From: Hyphomicrobiales bacterium | GTDB lineage: Bacteria > Pseudomonadota > Alphaproteobacteria > Rhizobiales > Rhizobiaceae | DNA: 64,000 bases | Direction of reading: 5' to 3' | Assembly: GCA_900468065.1 (NCBI GenBank) | Contig: UBTA01000008.1 | Span: forward strand, 87,399 to 151,398 | In this document: piece after piece, positions 9,507 to 18,026 of the stretch | Position numbering within the stretch: the first letter of the stretch is position 1 | How the letters are laid out: the number at the start of each line of letters is the position of its first letter | Program-made: the position numbers and the translations under genes | The notes under the pieces: generated by a model | Told to the model about the DNA's origin: nothing | What the model saw: the letters and a program-made list of their open reading frames with translations, nothing else | The model's database searches: none

Positions 9507-10628
9507 ATGAAAAAGTCACTTTTGTCAGCTGTTGCGCTGACTGCAATGGTCGCTTTCAGCGGCACTGCATGGGCTGACCTGCTGGTTGGTGTTGCTGGCC
9601 CGCTGACTGGTCCGAACGCAGCTTTCGGCGCACAGCTCCAGAAGGGTGCTGAGCAGGCCGCAGCTGACATCAATGCTGCCGGCGGTATCAATGGCGAACA
9701 GATCAAGATCGTGCTCGGCGACGACGTTTCCGATCCGAAGCAGGGCGTTTCCGTTGCCAACAAGTTCGTTGCTGACGGCGTCAAGTTCGTGATCGGCCAC
9801 TTCAACTCCGGCGTTTCGATCCCGGCCTCGGAAGTCTACGCTGAAAACGGCATCTTGCAGATCACTCCTGCGTCCACCAACCCGGTCTTCACCGAGCGCG
9901 GCCTGTGGAACACGTTCCGTACCTGCGGCCGTGACGACCAGCAGGGCGCTGTTGCCGGTGCCTACATCGCTGCAAACTTCAAGGACGCCAAGGTTGCTGT
10001 GGTTCACGACAAGACACCCTACGGCCAGGGCCTTGCTGACCTGACCAAGGCTGCCATGAACGAAGCCGGCGTCAAGGAAGTCGTTTACGAAGGTATCACG
10101 GCTGGCGACAAGGATTTCTCGGCTCTGATCGCCAAGATGAAGGAAGCCGGCGTATCGCTGGTTTACTACGGCGGCCTGCACACCGAAGCCGGCCTCATCA
10201 TGCGCCAGATGGCTGACCAGGGCCTGAAGGCTACCCTGATGTCCGGCGACGGTATCGTCTCGAACGAACTTGCTTCGATCGCCGGCGACGCTGTGAACGG
10301 CACTCTGATGACGTTCGCTCCGGATCCGCGCAAGAACCCGGCTGCAAAGGAACTGGTTGAAAAGTTCCGTGCAAACGGCTTTGAGCCGGAAGCCTACACA
10401 CTCTACTCCTATTCCGCTCTGCAGGTTATCGCTGAAGCCGCCAAGACAACCGGCGGCAACGACCCGCAGGCCGTTGCCGAGAACATCAAGGGCAAGGGTC
10501 CGTTCAAGACCGTTATCGGCGAGTTCGGCTATGACGAAAAGGGCGACATCACACGTCCTGACTATGTCATGTACACCTGGAAGAAGGGTGACGACGGCAA
10601 GTTCAGCTACTTCGAAAACGAAAAATAA
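9507..10628 (+). CDS. livK: Branched-chain amino acid ABC transporter substrate-binding protein LivK
   Basis: A 373-residue periplasmic binding protein of the Leu/Ile/Val-binding family. A classical signal peptide ([17 protein letters not shown]...AWA) is followed by [20 protein letters not shown] and [27 protein letters not shown] lies just upstream of the ATG. Codon usage is more biased than its neighbours (many ctg, gct and aag), consistent with high expression. The 122-base gap before it contains GTCAG...CTGAC inverted bases and may hold an extra promoter for the binding protein. A strong terminator follows. Confidence 0.95.
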   Translation: MKKSLLSAVALTAMVAFSGTAWADLLVGVAGPLTGPNAAFGAQLQKGAEQAAADINAAGGINGEQIKIVLGDDVSDPKQGVSVANKFVADGVKFVIGHFNSGVSIPASEVYAENGILQITPASTNPVFTERGLWNTFRTCGRDDQQGAVAGAYIAANFKDAKVAVVHDKTPYGQGLADLTKAAMNEAGVKEVVYEGITAGDKDFSALIAKMKEAGVSLVYYGGLHTEAGLIMRQMADQGLKATLMSGDGIVSNELASIAGDAVNGTLMTFAPDPRKNPAAKELVEKFRANGFEPEAYTLYSYSALQVIAEAAKTTGGNDPQAVAENIKGKGPFKTVIGEFGYDEKGDITRPDYVMYTWKKGDDGKFSYFENEK

Positions 10629-10670
10629 TCGTTTTCGGTTGAACACCGATTGGTCCATCTGGACTGCGAA

Positions 10671-10695
10671 AGGCCCGGAATTGCCGGGCCTTTTT
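10671..10695 (+). terminator. Rho-independent terminator of the liv operon
   Basis: A perfect 8-bp stem AGGCCCGG / CCGGGCCT with a 5-base loop, followed by four further T residues, begins 42 bases after the livK stop. Confidence 0.9.
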
Positions 10696-10817
10696 GCGTT
10701 CTGCCCGCATCACTGCGGGCTCTGGCTTCGCAAGTCTGTTTCAATCAAACGGGCGGCTGGATCACAGCCGTTCCTGTGCTAAGTGTCGGTTCTATAATCT
10801 TTCCGTGGAGCCAACCA

Positions 10818-11792
10818 ATGATCGAAAAACCACGCATCCTTGTGACCCGCCGCTGGCCCGATGCGGTCGAGCGCGTTCTGGCCGAGCGGTTCGACGCCTC
10901 GTTCAACACATCTGATGTCGCCATGGATGCCAACGCACTTTTCGAGGCGCTTAGGTCGTTCGATGCGGTTTTGCCGACCGTGTCCGACCGTCTGGCGGCG
11001 TCGCTGTTCGAAGAGGGCGATCTGCGCACGAGGATCCTTGGAAATTTTGGCGTCGGCTACAATCACATCGATATCGCGGCGGCCGAGCATTACGGCATCA
11101 CCGTCACCAACACGCCGGGCGTGCTGACGGACTGCACGGCGGATATCGCCATGTCGCTGCTTCTGTCGGTCGCGCGCCGGGCAGGCGAGGGCGAGCGCGA
11201 GGTTCGCGCCGGACAATGGACCGGCTGGCGGCCGACGCACATGATTGGCACCAAGGTGACGGGAAAGACGCTCGGCATCATCGGTTTTGGCCGGATCGGC
11301 AAGGGGATGGCAAAACGCTGCCATTTCGGCTTCGATATGGACGTGGTCTTCTACAACAGATCAAAGATCGACCCGGTGGAAGCCGCTCGTTATGGCGCAC
11401 GGCAGTGTGAGACAGTCGAGGAAGTGCTGGCGGTTGCAGATTTTGTCTCGCTGCACTGCCCGGGCGGCGGCGAAAACCGCCATCTGATCAATGCGAAACG
11501 TCTGTCGGTGATGAAGCCGGGAGCGTACCTGATCAACACAGCGCGTGGCGATGTCATCGATGAGGCGGCGCTGATCCATGCCTTGGAAACCGGCATTATT
11601 CGCGGCGCGGGCCTGGACGTCTTCGAGGCAGAGCCGAATGTTCCCGAGCGACTGCGGGCTCTGGAAAATGTCGTTCTTCTGCCGCACCTGGGCAGCGCGA
11701 CTGAGGAAACGCGCACTGCCATGGGCATGAAGGTGGTGGACAACATCACGGCTTTCTTCGAGGGCCGTGAGCCGCCCGACAGGGTGGCGTGA
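10818..11792 (+). CDS. D-2-hydroxyacid dehydrogenase (glyoxylate/hydroxypyruvate reductase-like)
   Basis: A 324-residue member of the D-isomer-specific 2-hydroxyacid dehydrogenases. The substrate domain carries GNFGVGYNHIDIAAAEHYG, the NAD(P) domain GIIGFGRIGKGMAKR, and the catalytic residues are visible as the Arg and Glu of the family plus the His in LLPHLGSATEETR. Likely reaction: NAD(P)H-dependent reduction of glyoxylate or hydroxypyruvate. Start ATG 10818 aligns with the family N-terminus (EKPRILVTRRWP); the ribosome site is weak. Its stop codon abuts the stop of the convergent response regulator gene with no gap. Confidence 0.88.
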   Translation: MIEKPRILVTRRWPDAVERVLAERFDASFNTSDVAMDANALFEALRSFDAVLPTVSDRLAASLFEEGDLRTRILGNFGVGYNHIDIAAAEHYGITVTNTPGVLTDCTADIAMSLLLSVARRAGEGEREVRAGQWTGWRPTHMIGTKVTGKTLGIIGFGRIGKGMAKRCHFGFDMDVVFYNRSKIDPVEAARYGARQCETVEEVLAVADFVSLHCPGGGENRHLINAKRLSVMKPGAYLINTARGDVIDEAALIHALETGIIRGAGLDVFEAEPNVPERLRALENVVLLPHLGSATEETRTAMGMKVVDNITAFFEGREPPDRVA

Positions 11793-12716
11793 CTATTCCT
11801 GGCGCAGCGCATTCGCCGCCTTGACCGCCGCCGACGCGCGGTTTTCGACGCCGAGCTTCACATAGATCTGTTCCAGGTGCTTGTTGACGGTGCGGGCGCT
11901 GAGGCCGAGAATCTCGCCGATATCGCGATTGGATTTGCCTTTGGCGATCCAGAGCAGGACCTGCCCTTCGCGCACCGTCAGCGAAAAATTCTGGCGGAGG
12001 ATTTCGTCGTCGCTGGTCTGGCTGACGCCCGTCAGCCGGAACAGGAATTCGTCACCGCCGATTGCGCCGAGATAGGCAAGCTGGAGCACCGGCTGGCCGT
12101 TCTGATGGATCATCAGCGGGCCATCCCTGGATACGCCGTGCTTTTCGCGTTCCTGCAGCCAGTCGCGAATATGGACCGCGAGCGTATCCAGCCCGTCGCC
12201 GCGGCCGGTTGCTGCATTGACCAGCCGGGTCGCCTGCGGTGTCGACCACTGGATGGTGCCGTTGCTGCGCACAGCGAGCAGATGCCGTCCAGCCGCGTCC
12301 AGCGCCACGCGGGCACTTTGCGCCGAGCGTGCGTTGGCAAGGTGTACGCGGATACGGGCGCGCAGCTCGTCGATATTGATCGGCTTCGACAGATAATCGA
12401 CGCCGCCGGATTCCAGTGCGTGGACGATATGCTCGGTCTCGGTCAGCCCGGTCATGAAGATCACCGGCACCTGCGCCACGGCCGAATTGGTCTTCAGCGT
12501 CCGGCAGGTGTCAAAGCCATTCATGCCGGGCATGACGGCGTCCATCAGGATGACGTCGGGCGTGATGCGGTCGACGACGTTGATTGCGGCATTGCCGGAG
12601 GTGGCGATCAGCACGGAAAAGCCGGATTGCTCCAGCGCGTCGGTGAGAAAACCCAGCGTTTCCGGGGAATCGTCGACGATGAGCACGATGTCGCGCGGAT
12701 GCACTGTTTCATTCAC
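11793..12716 (-). CDS. Response regulator, receiver + LuxR-type DNA-binding domain
   Basis: A 307-residue regulator. Residues 8-125 form a receiver domain with acidic pocket DD15-16, phosphoacceptor Asp59 (ILMDAVMPGMNG) and Lys111 (LSKPINID). A middle segment around 145-230 (IQWSTPQATRLVNA) looks PAS-like. Residues 245-303 form a LuxR/NarL helix-turn-helix (LTVREGQVLLWIAKGKSNRD). Start: GTG 12716, with GGGAG upstream, overlapping the kinase stop by eight bases. It is the cognate partner of the adjacent hybrid kinase and likely regulates the divergent urea genes or the locus itself (inference). Confidence 0.85.
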   Translation of the reverse strand: MNETVHPRDIVLIVDDSPETLGFLTDALEQSGFSVLIATSGNAAINVVDRITPDVILMDAVMPGMNGFDTCRTLKTNSAVAQVPVIFMTGLTETEHIVHALESGGVDYLSKPINIDELRARIRVHLANARSAQSARVALDAAGRHLLAVRSNGTIQWSTPQATRLVNAATGRGDGLDTLAVHIRDWLQEREKHGVSRDGPLMIHQNGQPVLQLAYLGAIGGDEFLFRLTGVSQTSDDEILRQNFSLTVREGQVLLWIAKGKSNRDIGEILGLSARTVNKHLEQIYVKLGVENRASAAVKAANALRQE

Positions 12717-15700
12717 CGGCCGGTCTCCCCTGTTTGTTGATGTTCTGCAGGAAGTCGGCATAGCCGGCAAGGTCGAAAGCCTGGACATAGGTCTTGACCG
12801 CCTCGGTAAAGGGCTGGTTTTCCTCAAGCCGGGCGAGATCGGCGAGCTTGGCCTCGATACCGCGGACATAGCCGATCTCGCCGAGACGGATCAGTTCCTC
12901 GACATGGGCAGCACCGGGGTTTGTCATCGTGCGCTTGGGCCTGGCCGTCTGCACCGGTTGCACCGTGTCGCCATAGATCCATTCGAGGGCGAGGTGCACC
13001 GCCAGCTTGTCGCGCAGTTGGCGGATATCGAAGGGCTTGGCGAGCGTATCGTTGTGGCCGCTATGGGTGTCTGACGCCGTGCCGTCGCCGATGTTGGCCG
13101 AGAGCATGATGACCGGCGCCGTCTGGCCGTGATCGCGCAGGCGCGTGACGAGCTGCCAGCCGTTCATGCCGGGCATCGAGATATCGATGAGGAAGAGGTC
13201 GGGCTTGATACCCTCGATCAGGGTGACGCATTCCATGCCGCCTGCAGCCGTCAGGACGACGAAATCGAGCGGCATCAGCACTTCGCGCATCAGGTCGCGA
13301 TGATCCTCATTGTCATCGACCACGACAATGGTGCGGCGCGGCCCGGAGTAACCGGCGATCTTGCGGATGGAGGGCAGCGACGCGGTTGGCCGGCTGATCG
13401 CCGACAGCATCAGCCGTACCCGGAATGTCGAGCCCCTGTCCCGCTCGCTGTCGACGACGATCTCGCCGCCGAGCGTCTGGGTCAGAAGCTGGGTGATGGT
13501 AAGGCCCAGGCCAAGGCCGGGCATGGGACGGATATGCTCAGCCTCGCCGCGCTGGAAGGGCTCGAAGATCCGCGGCAGGTCGGCTTGCGAGATGCCGCGG
13601 CCGGTGTCGGAGACGGTGAAGGTCGCGACCTGGCTGCGATAGGCGACGTCGAAACGGATGGTGCCCGTATCGGTGAATTTGATAGCATTGGAGAGCAGGT
13701 TGACAAGGATCTGGCGCAGGCGCTTTTCGTCGGTGCGGACATATTGCGGCAGGGCGGTTGCCCGGTCATGCTCGAAAAACAGACCCTTGGCCTGCGCCTG
13801 CGGACGGAACATGTCGGTGACCTGATCGAGGAAATCCTGGATATTGATTTCGTTGGAATAGACCTGCAGGCGGCCGGCCTCGATCTTGGAAATGTCGAGA
13901 AGACCATCGATCAGGCCGGAGAGATGGTCGGCGCTGCGCTTGATCACCTTGATCGCCGATTGGCGCGGCGCGGGGATGGTCTCGTCGCGCTCGAGGATCT
14001 GGGCATAGCCAAGCACGGCATTGAGCGGCGTGCGGAGTTCGTGGCTGAGGCCGACCACATAACGGCTCTTTGCCCGGTTGGCGGCCTCGGCGGTTTCCTT
14101 GGCATATTGCAGGGCGGCGTCGGTCTTCTTGTGGGCGGCGATTTCCTTCAAGAGCAGGGTGTTCTGCCGCGACGACTCTTCCTCGGCCACCAGCCGGCTG
14201 TCATGGGCAAGCACATAGAACCAGCAGACTACCCCGGTGACGACGGCAAAGACGAAGAACACCACGCCGACCGTGCGGTTGATTACCGATGCCGTTTCGG
14301 GCGAGGCTGTTCCGGTCTGGTGCGCGATCATCGCCAGGATAATGCCGATGCAGGCAACCGACAGGACGACTGCGATGCCATAGCGGCCGAGCCGGGTAGA
14401 CAGCGTCTCCATCACCTTTTGCGGCAGCAAGGCCTTGGCCACCACGGCTGTCTGGGCGTTGAAGCTCGCATGCGGCTTGCACATATCGTGGCAGCGGCTG
14501 TCGAGCGAGCAGCAGAGCGAACAGATCGGCGCGGAATAGGCCGGGCACCACGCCATGTCCTCGGGCTCGAATGGATGTTCGCAGATCGAGCAGGTGACGG
14601 TCGAGAGCTTTTTCCAACTCTGGCGCGGCTTGCGGGCGAGGTAGTATTTGCCCTTCGTTGCCCATGCAATGGCGGGGGAGACGATGAAGGCGGTGATCAG
14701 CGCGATATAAGGCGCCAGCGACGCGGCCATGGCACCGAAGACGCCGAAATGCGCCGTCAGCGCGATCAGTGCCGATGCTGTCATGGCGCCGACGCCGACC
14801 GGGTTGATATCGTAGAGATGGGCGCGCTTGAACTCGATATTGGGCGGCGCCAGCCCCAGCGGCTTGTTGATGAACAGGTCGGCCGAGATGGTGCAGAGCC
14901 AGGACATGGCGATGATCGAGAAGATGCCGAGCGTTTCTTCCAAGAGCTTGTAGATGCCGAGTTCCATCAGCAGCAGCGCGATCGCCACGTTGAACATCAG
15001 CCAGACGACGCGGCCGGGATGGCTGTGGGTGAGGCGGGAGAAGAAATTCGACCAGGCCAGCGAGCCTGCATAGGCATTCATGACGTTGATCTTCAGCTGC
15101 GACACCACGACGAAAGCGGCCATCAGTAGAAGGGCGGCATTGTGCCAGGGGATCATGTAGCCGAAGGCCGTCAGGTACATATGTGCGGGGTCGGCGGCAT
15201 GCTCGACCGGAACGCCGGCGCTGAGGCACAGGACGACGAGGAATGAGCCCGCCAAAAGCTTTGGCGCACCGACGATCACCCAGCCGGCACCGGCCAGGAA
15301 CACGGCAAACCGGTGATGCAACTTGCGCTGCCCCTCCGGCGGCAAGAAGCGTAGGAAATCCACCTGCTCACCGATCTGGGCCATCAAAGCGAGGATGACG
15401 GCGGAGGCGGCGCCAAACTCCAGCAACGAGAAGGGTGCGAAGGAGCCCGGCTCGCCCATCGGTTTGTGCGTGCCGGGAAAGGCAAGCCAGAGGTCGAATT
15501 TGCTCCAATCGGCGAGAGCGATGAAAATGAAGGGTGCGATGTTGAGAATGATCCAGAATGGCTGGGTCAATAGCTGAAACTTGCTGATCAGCCGCACGCC
15601 GTGGGTGACCAGCGGAATGACCATCACCGCGCTGATGATATAGCCGATCCAAACGGGAATGCCGAGCGCCAGTTCCAGCGCTGCCGACATGATCGAGGCT

Positions 15701-16098
15701 TCGATGGCAAACAGCATGAAAGTGAACGAGGCGTAGATCAGCGAGGTGACGGTGGAGCCGATATAGCCGAAGCTTGCGCCGCGCGTCAGAAGGTCGATAT
15801 CCACGCCGTGGCGGATGGCATAGCGGCTGATCGGCAGGGCGACGCCGAGCATGACGAGGCTTGCTGCGAGAATGGCGATGATGGCGTTGGTCGTGCCGTA
15901 GGACAGCGTGATGGCGCCGCCGATCGCCTCCAGCGCCAGGAAGGAGATCGCCCCGATCGCCGTTTGCGAGATGCGCTGCGAGGAGAATTGCCGGGCGCTC
16001 TTGGCGGTGAAACGCAGCGCATAGTCTTCCAGCGTCTGGTTGGCGACCCAGCGGTTATATTCGCGCCGGACCGGAATGATGCGCTGGCGTGCTGTCAT
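12709..16098 (-). CDS. Hybrid histidine kinase with N-terminal NCS1 permease (transporter-sensor)
   Basis: A 1129-residue membrane protein (ATG 16098 in the frame opening at TTG 16116). Residues about 20-490 form a complete nucleobase:cation symporter-1-like permease of about 12 helices (TAIGAISFLALEAIGGAITL, RHGVDIDLLTRGASFGYIGS). Residues 503-540 hold eight cysteines in zinc-binding-like spacing. Two more helices (about 574-630) lead into a kinase: H-box SHELRTPLNAVLGY with His686, N-box NLLSNAIKF, G-box SDTGRGIS. A receiver domain follows with Asp972 (LFLIDISMPGMNG), then a roughly 60-residue helical tail (VEELIRLGEIGYVRGIEAKL). The NCS1 family carries nucleobases, allantoin and hydantoins, so the permease is likely the sensory part, transporting or not. 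Divergent from urtA; shares translation with the response regulator. Confidence 0.9.
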   Translation of the reverse strand: MTARQRIIPVRREYNRWVANQTLEDYALRFTAKSARQFSSQRISQTAIGAISFLALEAIGGAITLSYGTTNAIIAILAASLVMLGVALPISRYAIRHGVDIDLLTRGASFGYIGSTVTSLIYASFTFMLFAIEASIMSAALELALGIPVWIGYIISAVMVIPLVTHGVRLISKFQLLTQPFWIILNIAPFIFIALADWSKFDLWLAFPGTHKPMGEPGSFAPFSLLEFGAASAVILALMAQIGEQVDFLRFLPPEGQRKLHHRFAVFLAGAGWVIVGAPKLLAGSFLVVLCLSAGVPVEHAADPAHMYLTAFGYMIPWHNAALLLMAAFVVVSQLKINVMNAYAGSLAWSNFFSRLTHSHPGRVVWLMFNVAIALLLMELGIYKLLEETLGIFSIIAMSWLCTISADLFINKPLGLAPPNIEFKRAHLYDINPVGVGAMTASALIALTAHFGVFGAMAASLAPYIALITAFIVSPAIAWATKGKYYLARKPRQSWKKLSTVTCSICEHPFEPEDMAWCPAYSAPICSLCCSLDSRCHDMCKPHASFNAQTAVVAKALLPQKVMETLSTRLGRYGIAVVLSVACIGIILAMIAHQTGTASPETASVINRTVGVVFFVFAVVTGVVCWFYVLAHDSRLVAEEESSRQNTLLLKEIAAHKKTDAALQYAKETAEAANRAKSRYVVGLSHELRTPLNAVLGYAQILERDETIPAPRQSAIKVIKRSADHLSGLIDGLLDISKIEAGRLQVYSNEINIQDFLDQVTDMFRPQAQAKGLFFEHDRATALPQYVRTDEKRLRQILVNLLSNAIKFTDTGTIRFDVAYRSQVATFTVSDTGRGISQADLPRIFEPFQRGEAEHIRPMPGLGLGLTITQLLTQTLGGEIVVDSERDRGSTFRVRLMLSAISRPTASLPSIRKIAGYSGPRRTIVVVDDNEDHRDLMREVLMPLDFVVLTAAGGMECVTLIEGIKPDLFLIDISMPGMNGWQLVTRLRDHGQTAPVIMLSANIGDGTASDTHSGHNDTLAKPFDIRQLRDKLAVHLALEWIYGDTVQPVQTARPKRTMTNPGAAHVEELIRLGEIGYVRGIEAKLADLARLEENQPFTEAVKTYVQAFDLAGYADFLQNINKQGRPAGE

Positions 16099-16311
16099 GC
16101 CTAATTTATATCCCAATTTTCAATGTGACCAATGATTAGGCAATGTCCTCCGGTCCGCGATCTTTTGCAAGTGCGAGAATTGGATTGCTTGGGGACCGGC
16201 GGAATTGTTTTCGGGAAGGCGCCGTTGGCCCTGCATGCCTGTTGGCAAAGGGCTCGCAGCCTGGTGAAGTGGCGAAAATTCGTGCTGCAGTGCACACTTC
16301 GCCCCGGTGAC

Positions 16312-16327
16312 TACGTCAATTGACGTA
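16312..16327. promoter_or_regulatory. Perfect 16-bp palindrome between kinase gene and urtA; candidate operator
   Basis: TACGTCAATTGACGTA is a perfect palindrome 88 bases before the urtA start in the 316-base divergent region. The adjacent regulator has a LuxR-type HTH, a class that binds dyad sites as dimers. The rest of the region has no gene. I found no sigma-54 promoter: the best GG/GC pairs have 8- or 11-base rather than 10-base spacing. Assignment as the binding site is inference. Confidence 0.5.
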
Positions 16328-16414
16328 TACAGAATCCAGCCCCCTCAACGGATAGTTACTGCACGAACGGTACCCGCAAAAGCCGTCGTCAAAAGAACGA
16401 GAGGGGTTCACATA

Positions 16415-17704
16415 ATGAAATTCAAATCCCAGATCCTGGGCGCGTTCCTGGCTGGCGCGCTCGCCACGACAGCATTTTCCAGCGTTCAGGCCGCCGAAGA
16501 CACGATCAAGGTCGGCATCCTGCATTCGCTGTCCGGCACCATGGCGATCTCCGAGACGACGCTCAAGGATGCCATGCTGATGCTCATCGAAGAGCAGAAC
16601 AAGAAGGGCGGCCTTCTCGGCAAGAAGCTCGAGGCCGTCGTGGTCGATCCGGCCTCCGACTGGCCGCTGTTTGCCGAAAAGGCCCGCGAGCTGATCTCCG
16701 TTGACAAGGTTTCGGCCGTCTTTGGTTGCTGGACTTCGTCGTCGCGCAAGTCGGTCCTGCCGGTTTTCGAAGAGCTGAATTCGCTGCTGTTCTATCCGGT
16801 CCAGTACGAGGGTGAAGAATCCTCGCGCAACATCTTCTACACGGGGGCTGCGCCCAACCAGCAGGCCATCCCGGCCGTAGACTATCTGATGAACACCGAA
16901 GGCGTCGAGCGTTTCGTGCTTGAAGGCACCGACTACGTTTATCCGCGCACCACCAACAAGATTCTCGAAGCCTATCTGATTGCCAAGGGTATTCCGAAGG
17001 AAGACATCCTGACCAACTACACGCCGTTCGGTTTCTCCGACTGGCAGACGGAAGTGGCCAAGATCAAGGAATTTGGTTCGGCCGGCAAGAAGACCGCCGT
17101 CGTCTCGACCATCAACGGTGATGCCAACGTGCCGTTCTACAAGGAACTCGGCAACAAGGGCATCAAGGCAACCGATATCCCGGTCATCGCCTTCTCGGTC
17201 GGCGAAGAAGAGCTTGCCGGTCTCGATACCAAGCCGCTGGTCGGCCATCTCGCCGCCTGGAACTATTTCCAGTCCGTCGATGCACCTGCCAATGCCGAAT
17301 TCATCAAGCAGTGGCATGCCTTCACCAAGAACGACAAGCGCGTCACCAATGACCCGATGGAAGCTGCCTATATCGGCTTCAATGCCTGGGTAAAGGCCGT
17401 CGAAGCTGCCGGCACCACTGATACCGATGCCGTTCTCGACACGATCATCGGCACCAGCGTTCCGAACCTTTCGGGCGGCTACTCGACCGTGATGCCGAAT
17501 CATCACATCACCAAGCCGGTGCTGATCGGCGAAATCCAGGCAGACGGCCAGTTCGAAATCGTCCAGCAGACCCCGCAGGTCGTTGGCGACGAATGGTCGG
17601 ACTTCCTACCGGACTCCAAGGACCTGATCTCCGATTGGCGGAAGCCAATGTCCTGCGGCAACTTCAACGTTGCAACGGGCAAGTGCGGCGGCAAGGGCTC
17701 CTGA
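16415..17704 (+). CDS. urtA: Urea ABC transporter substrate-binding protein UrtA
   Basis: A 429-residue periplasmic protein with a signal peptide of about 27 residues (MKFKSQILGAFLAGALATTA). The UrtA pattern is clear: IKVGILHSLSGTMAISE, FGCWTSSSRKSVLPVFEE, LLFYPVQYEGEESSRNIFYTG. It delivers urea to the UrtBC channel. Start ATG 16415 has GAGAGGGG upstream; the longer frame from 16307 lacks a leader. It is the first gene of urtABCDE and is separated from urtB by 322 bases containing a strong hairpin. Confidence 0.96.
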   Translation: MKFKSQILGAFLAGALATTAFSSVQAAEDTIKVGILHSLSGTMAISETTLKDAMLMLIEEQNKKGGLLGKKLEAVVVDPASDWPLFAEKARELISVDKVSAVFGCWTSSSRKSVLPVFEELNSLLFYPVQYEGEESSRNIFYTGAAPNQQAIPAVDYLMNTEGVERFVLEGTDYVYPRTTNKILEAYLIAKGIPKEDILTNYTPFGFSDWQTEVAKIKEFGSAGKKTAVVSTINGDANVPFYKELGNKGIKATDIPVIAFSVGEEELAGLDTKPLVGHLAAWNYFQSVDAPANAEFIKQWHAFTKNDKRVTNDPMEAAYIGFNAWVKAVEAAGTTDTDAVLDTIIGTSVPNLSGGYSTVMPNHHITKPVLIGEIQADGQFEIVQQTPQVVGDEWSDFLPDSKDLISDWRKPMSCGNFNVATGKCGGKGS

Positions 17705-18026
17705 TTTTGACGAACACCTGCTGTTTTCATCAAGTTCAGCATATTCCGGCAACGGCCTGATCGCCGCTTCCCAAAATCCATTCTCATAACGTCCTGATTG
17801 AAATGCCAATACCCTCCGTCCAGACCCCGTCTGGGCGGAGGGACCTTCATCCCCCTATATCTGGCATGGTTTCTGCTTAGCTGAGCTTAGGGGCGGGGTT
17901 CCGGGTACCGGTCCTGTTCGATGTGATCTTCGGGCGAGCGGATTGCGGAAATCTTAAGCAACAGTGCCGGCATCAAGCGTTTCCCGTCATGCGCGGCTGC
18001 CCAAGCCAACGGAACAAGAAGAGCTC
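17705..18026 (+). other. urtA-urtB intercistronic region
   Basis: The 322 bases between the binding-protein and permease genes hold one strong hairpin (listed separately) and no convincing gene. Reading frames here are short and lack ribosome sites. A secondary promoter for urtB could lie after the hairpin, but I cannot identify one. Confidence 0.5.
17812..17842 (+). terminator. Intercistronic hairpin after urtA (attenuator/mRNA stabiliser candidate)
   Basis: A 14-bp stem with a single T-G wobble and a 3-base loop: CCCTCCGTCCAGAC / GTCTGGGCGGAGGG. No T-run follows, so it is less likely a full terminator than an RNA-stabilising or attenuating structure that raises UrtA output over the membrane subunits. 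Confidence 0.6.

Noticed and set aside
13129-15129. 666-codon open frame antisense to the permease-kinase gene
   Set aside because: It is a shadow of a high-GC gene: no family match, a biased Asp/Arg/Gly/His composition and no ribosome site, while the opposite strand has clear conserved domains.
16220-16300. Possible sigma-54 (-24/-12) promoter before urtA
   Set aside because: Candidate GG and GC pairs are separated by 8 or 11 bases rather than the required 10.
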